Shown here: piece by piece, positions 34,312 to 36,959 of the stretch
How positions within the stretch are numbered: the stretch's first letter is position 1
Layout of the letters: each line of letters starts with the position of its first letter
Source: Chitinophagaceae bacterium
Lineage (GTDB): Bacteria; Bacteroidota; Bacteroidia; Chitinophagales; Chitinophagaceae
Direction: 5' to 3'
NCBI GenBank assembly: GCA_019752295.1
Contig: JAIEMK010000078.1
Span: forward strand, 1-36,959
Length of the DNA: 36,959 nt
Notes under the pieces: generated by a model
The model's input: only the letters and a program-made list of their open reading frames with translations
Databases searched by the model: none
Told to the model about the DNA's origin: nothing
Translations under genes and position numbers: made by a program

Positions 34312-36525
34312 ATGAAAAAAACAATCATTCTACTCACCGTTGTTCTGGTACACCTGAATACGCAGGAACAGACAAAGATATTTGGGTCGGTACGCGATAT
34401 GAGGAGTCGTATCGTGGCCGGAGCAAGTGTTGTTGTTAAAGGTTCTTATGATGGAGCAAATACAGACTCAACAAGTCATTTTAGTTTTAAAACCTTTGAG
34501 AAAGGGCAGCAAACTATTGCGATCAGCAATATTGGATTTAAGACCGTAGAACAGATAGTGGTACTAAACGGCGAACCTATTGAATTGAATATTGCGTTGA
34601 AGGAAGAAGTTACTGAATTGAAAGCCGTAGTGGTAACAGCAGGAAGCTTTGAAGCAGGGGATAAAAAAAGAGCTGCAACGGTTTTAAATAGTCTCGATAT
34701 GGTAACAGTGGGAGGTGCGAATGCTGATATTACATCGGCATTAAAAACTTTGCCGGGGGCGCAACAGGTTGGTGATCAGGAGGGGCTTTTTGTGAGAGGC
34801 GGTGCCGGATACGAGGCCAAACAGTTTATTGATGGAACCGTAGTTAATAACCCTTATTTTACAAGTATTCCGGATATTGCGCAGAGAGGTAGATTTTCAC
34901 CCTTGTTATTTAAAGGAACCATTTTTAGTACCGGTGGTTATTCGGCATTATATGGTCAGGCCCTTTCTTCGGCAGTAATTTTGGAGTCGATTGATTTGCC
35001 CGATCAATCACAAGCTACTGCTTCAATCAGTTCTGTTTTTTTAGGCGGCGGTTTGCAGGAATTGGCAAAAAATAAAAAATCGTCTTGGGGATTTAATTAT
35101 GGATATACCAATCTCTGGCTCTATTTACAACTTGTAAAACAGAAGATCGATTATTTCCGAATTCCCGATGTTCATACTGCCGACGCAAACTTCCGAATCA
35201 AAACTAAAAAAAGCGGCATGATTAAATATTATACCACTTTTGGTAGCAACAAATTGGGGTTGCGCAGACCGGATATTGATAGCATGCAGTTAAAAGATGC
35301 ATTCGGTTTAACAAACTACGACTGGTACAATAATCTGAGTTGGAGAGAAAATTTGGGAAATGGCTGGAAAATGAACCTGGGCCTGAGTTATAGCACAGAT
35401 CACAACGATATCAATCAGGCTATTCAAAATCAAAATAATCAACCTGTAAATACCGGCTCAAGTTGGATCGACGACAAAAATTTTGTTTTGGAAACCAAAG
35501 CAGATTTGTCGCAGATCAAATTAGTGTTCGACAAAAGGATCTCGGGAATTAGTGTTATTCGTTTTGGAAGCGAGTATCAGTATGCGTATAATAAGAGTAT
35601 TTATAACGGGCACTATTCTTTATTAAAAGATAATTTTATTGCTTCATTTGCCGAAGCCGATCTGTACATCACAAATTCGTTGGCATTAAAAACAGGGCTG
35701 CGTTTAGAGCAATCATCCTTACTTAATAAAACAAATTTCGCCCCACGTTTATCGCTTGCTTATAAATTAGGAAAGGGTACACAAATGTCTTTAGCCTATG
35801 GTGATTTTTATCAGAAGCCTGAGAATCTACAACTCCTCAACACCACTAATCTGGGCTATACAAAAGCCACGCATTATATTCTGAACTACATGAAAGTTAC
35901 TTCCTTGCAAACTTTTCGTATCGAAGCATTTTATAAAAAGTATGAGGATCTGGTTAAAACTTTTCCGGTATATAATAATAACGGAACGGGCTATGCAAAA
36001 GGGATTGAACTATTTTGGCGCGATAAAAAAACTTTCAATGGAATGGACTATTGGATCAGCTATTCTTATCTGGATACCAAAAGAGATTATTTGAATTATC
36101 CGCAGCAATTGCAACCCAATTTTGCTGCAAATCATACAGCCAGTTTGGTGTTGAAAAGGTTTATTACAAAAATCAAAACCGGATTTAATTTTACGTATAC
36201 TTATGCAACCGGAAGACCCTATTATAACATTCAATACAATGCATCATCAGTTAAATACGAAATCGCCGATCAGGGAAAAACCATCGACTATCATAATCTT
36301 GGATTCAGTTTAAACTACCTGACTGAGTTTCATAAGTCTTACGCAGTTATTGTTGCATCGGTTACAAATGTGTTAGGATCCAATCAGGTATTCAACTACA
36401 ATTATTCATATAATGGTTTACGCAAAGAATCTGTAACGCCTTTATCTACTCGTTTCTTTTTTATCGGATGCTTTTTAAGCTGGGGAGTGGATAGGAGACA
36501 GGATGCGATTAATAACAACTTGTAA
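34312..36525 (+). CDS. TonB-dependent receptor with carboxypeptidase-like N-terminal domain
   Basis: A 737-residue outer-membrane transporter. A signal peptide (MKKTIILLTVVLVHLNTQEQ) is followed by a CarboxypepD-regulatory-like beta-sandwich (about 22-105: GSVRDMRSRIVAGASVVVKG, ISNIGFKTVEQ), a plug domain (about 115-225; LKTLPGAQQ, GLFVRGGAGYEAKQFIDGT, GGYSALYGQALSSAV) and a beta-barrel of aromatic-ended strands to the C-terminus. There is no SusC-type signature and no SusD partner next to it, so polysaccharide uptake is not indicated. The substrate is unknown (metal, vitamin or peptide are options). A 7-bp tandem repeat and a small secreted protein gene follow. Confidence 0.92.
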   Translation: MKKTIILLTVVLVHLNTQEQTKIFGSVRDMRSRIVAGASVVVKGSYDGANTDSTSHFSFKTFEKGQQTIAISNIGFKTVEQIVVLNGEPIELNIALKEEVTELKAVVVTAGSFEAGDKKRAATVLNSLDMVTVGGANADITSALKTLPGAQQVGDQEGLFVRGGAGYEAKQFIDGTVVNNPYFTSIPDIAQRGRFSPLLFKGTIFSTGGYSALYGQALSSAVILESIDLPDQSQATASISSVFLGGGLQELAKNKKSSWGFNYGYTNLWLYLQLVKQKIDYFRIPDVHTADANFRIKTKKSGMIKYYTTFGSNKLGLRRPDIDSMQLKDAFGLTNYDWYNNLSWRENLGNGWKMNLGLSYSTDHNDINQAIQNQNNQPVNTGSSWIDDKNFVLETKADLSQIKLVFDKRISGISVIRFGSEYQYAYNKSIYNGHYSLLKDNFIASFAEADLYITNSLALKTGLRLEQSSLLNKTNFAPRLSLAYKLGKGTQMSLAYGDFYQKPENLQLLNTTNLGYTKATHYILNYMKVTSLQTFRIEAFYKKYEDLVKTFPVYNNNGTGYAKGIELFWRDKKTFNGMDYWISYSYLDTKRDYLNYPQQLQPNFAANHTASLVLKRFITKIKTGFNFTYTYATGRPYYNIQYNASSVKYEIADQGKTIDYHNLGFSLNYLTEFHKSYAVIVASVTNVLGSNQVFNYNYSYNGLRKESVTPLSTRFFFIGCFLSWGVDRRQDAINNNL

Positions 36526-36529
36526 TAAT

Positions 36530-36592
36530 TCAAAAGTTAAAAGTCAAAATTCAAAAGTCAAAAGTCAAAAGTCAAAAGTCAAAAGTCAAAAA
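36530..36592. repeat. Tandem heptamer repeat (TCAAAAG)n
   Basis: Nine head-to-tail 7-bp units fill this stretch. The first three and the last vary (TTAAAAG, TCAAAAT, TCAAAAA are seen) and five consecutive units from 36551 are identical. It begins 5 bp after the TonB receptor stop and ends 17 bp before the next ATG, so it forms most of the intergenic spacer. No CRISPR-like spacers are present. Confidence 0.9.
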
Positions 36593-36609
36593 CAATAAAA
36601 CAACAAAAT

Positions 36610-36959
36610 ATGAAAAATTTATTAGTCGTTGCAATGATCATGATTGCAGGAATGGTTTCTGCACAATCTAAGTACGAAGCCGGCATGGGCAAAGGCCTCG
36701 AACAAATGAAAGCTGCTAAGTCGGCCGAAGATATGGCTGCCTCCTCAGCTTTTTTTGAGCGGATTGCAGATGCAGAAAAAGATAAGTGGTTGCCATATTA
36801 CTACGCGGCTTATAGTAATTATTTAACAGGATGGATGAACCCCAAAGCAGATAAAGATGCGGTTAGCGAAAAGAGTAAAGACCTGATTACTAAGGCTGAA
36901 GTGCTTGAAAAAAATAATGCTGAATTGTATGTTTTGCGTCAGATGGTAGCCGTGCAGCA
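36610..36959 (+). CDS. Small secreted protein, probably helical/TPR-like (partial at window end)
   Basis: The first 116 residues are visible. A signal peptide (MKNLLVVAMIMIAGMVSAQ) is followed by helical, Ala/Lys/Glu-rich sequence with repeated small-residue spacing (AASSAFFERIADAEKDKWLPYYYAAYSNYLTGW and on to ITKAEVLEKNNAELYVLRQM), resembling tetratricopeptide-type helix pairs. I recognise no specific family. Proteins of this kind commonly follow TonB receptor genes in Bacteroidota, and the short gap suggests co-transcription with the receptor, possibly as a periplasmic partner. Confidence 0.8.
   Translation, partial: MKNLLVVAMIMIAGMVSAQSKYEAGMGKGLEQMKAAKSAEDMAASSAFFERIADAEKDKWLPYYYAAYSNYLTGWMNPKADKDAVSEKSKDLITKAEVLEKNNAELYVLRQMVAVQ

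Noticed and set aside
34312..36525. SusC-type receptor of a polysaccharide utilisation locus
   Set aside because: It is too short for SusC (usually about 1000 residues), has no SusD gene next to it and no glycoside hydrolase nearby.
36530..36592. CRISPR array
   Set aside because: The units are 7 bp, directly adjacent and without unique spacers, and no cas gene is present.

Overview
The window looks like a contig from a Bacteroidota bacterium, probably near Chitinophagaceae. The evidence is the low-GC coding sequence, the near absence of Shine-Dalgarno sites, and several promoters of the Bacteroidota type (TTTG, 19-20 bp, TAnnTTTG). The gene set also fits: a TonB receptor with a carboxypeptidase-like N-terminal domain, an AtpB with a signal peptide, and a pheT / coiled-coil / zapA / rny cluster. 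Most of the window is ordinary core genome. I see no rRNA, tRNA, CRISPR array, transposase or phage gene.

Layout. 1-1044: 5' part of dnaX on the minus strand, running into a GC-rich segment (about 1-190) whose plus strand encodes a piece of an unrelated thiamine-diphosphate enzyme; this is probably a chimeric contig end. 1200-7404: a TetR regulator followed by a complete tripartite RND efflux operon (outer-membrane channel, lipoprotein adaptor, pump), with the same 13-bp palindrome in front of both the regulator and the operon. 7429-12684 (minus): a GNAT-like protein, an L,D-transpeptidase lipoprotein, rsmE and dnaB. 12685-13134: a divergent intergenic region with helically phased DnaA-box-like motifs and direct repeats. 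13135-21243 (plus): pheT, a small coiled-coil protein, zapA, rny, rplS, tatA, gatA and a lytic transglycosylase. 21253-27526 (minus): pabB, an Asp-rich block polyampholyte, purA, a RelA/SpoT homologue and a small beta-barrel protein. 28028-29845: an MsbA-type ABC exporter. 29960-34149: atpB-E-F-H-A, closed by a strong terminator with no atpG behind it. 34312 to the end: a TonB-dependent receptor, a 7-bp tandem repeat and the start of a small secreted protein.

How the genes work together. The efflux genes form one regulated unit. dnaX and dnaB are replication functions. The small coiled-coil protein and ZapA are probably a division pair beside rny. The L,D-transpeptidase and lytic transglycosylase act on peptidoglycan. 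The atp cluster encodes the membrane sector, stalk and alpha subunit of ATP synthase; gamma, beta and epsilon must be encoded outside the window.

No clearly new multi-gene system is present. The best leads are the DnaA-box-like array between dnaB and pheT (possible oriC or DnaA-regulated promoter), the paired TetR operators, the Asp-rich protein, the atpE-atpF hairpin and the atp cluster ending at atpA.
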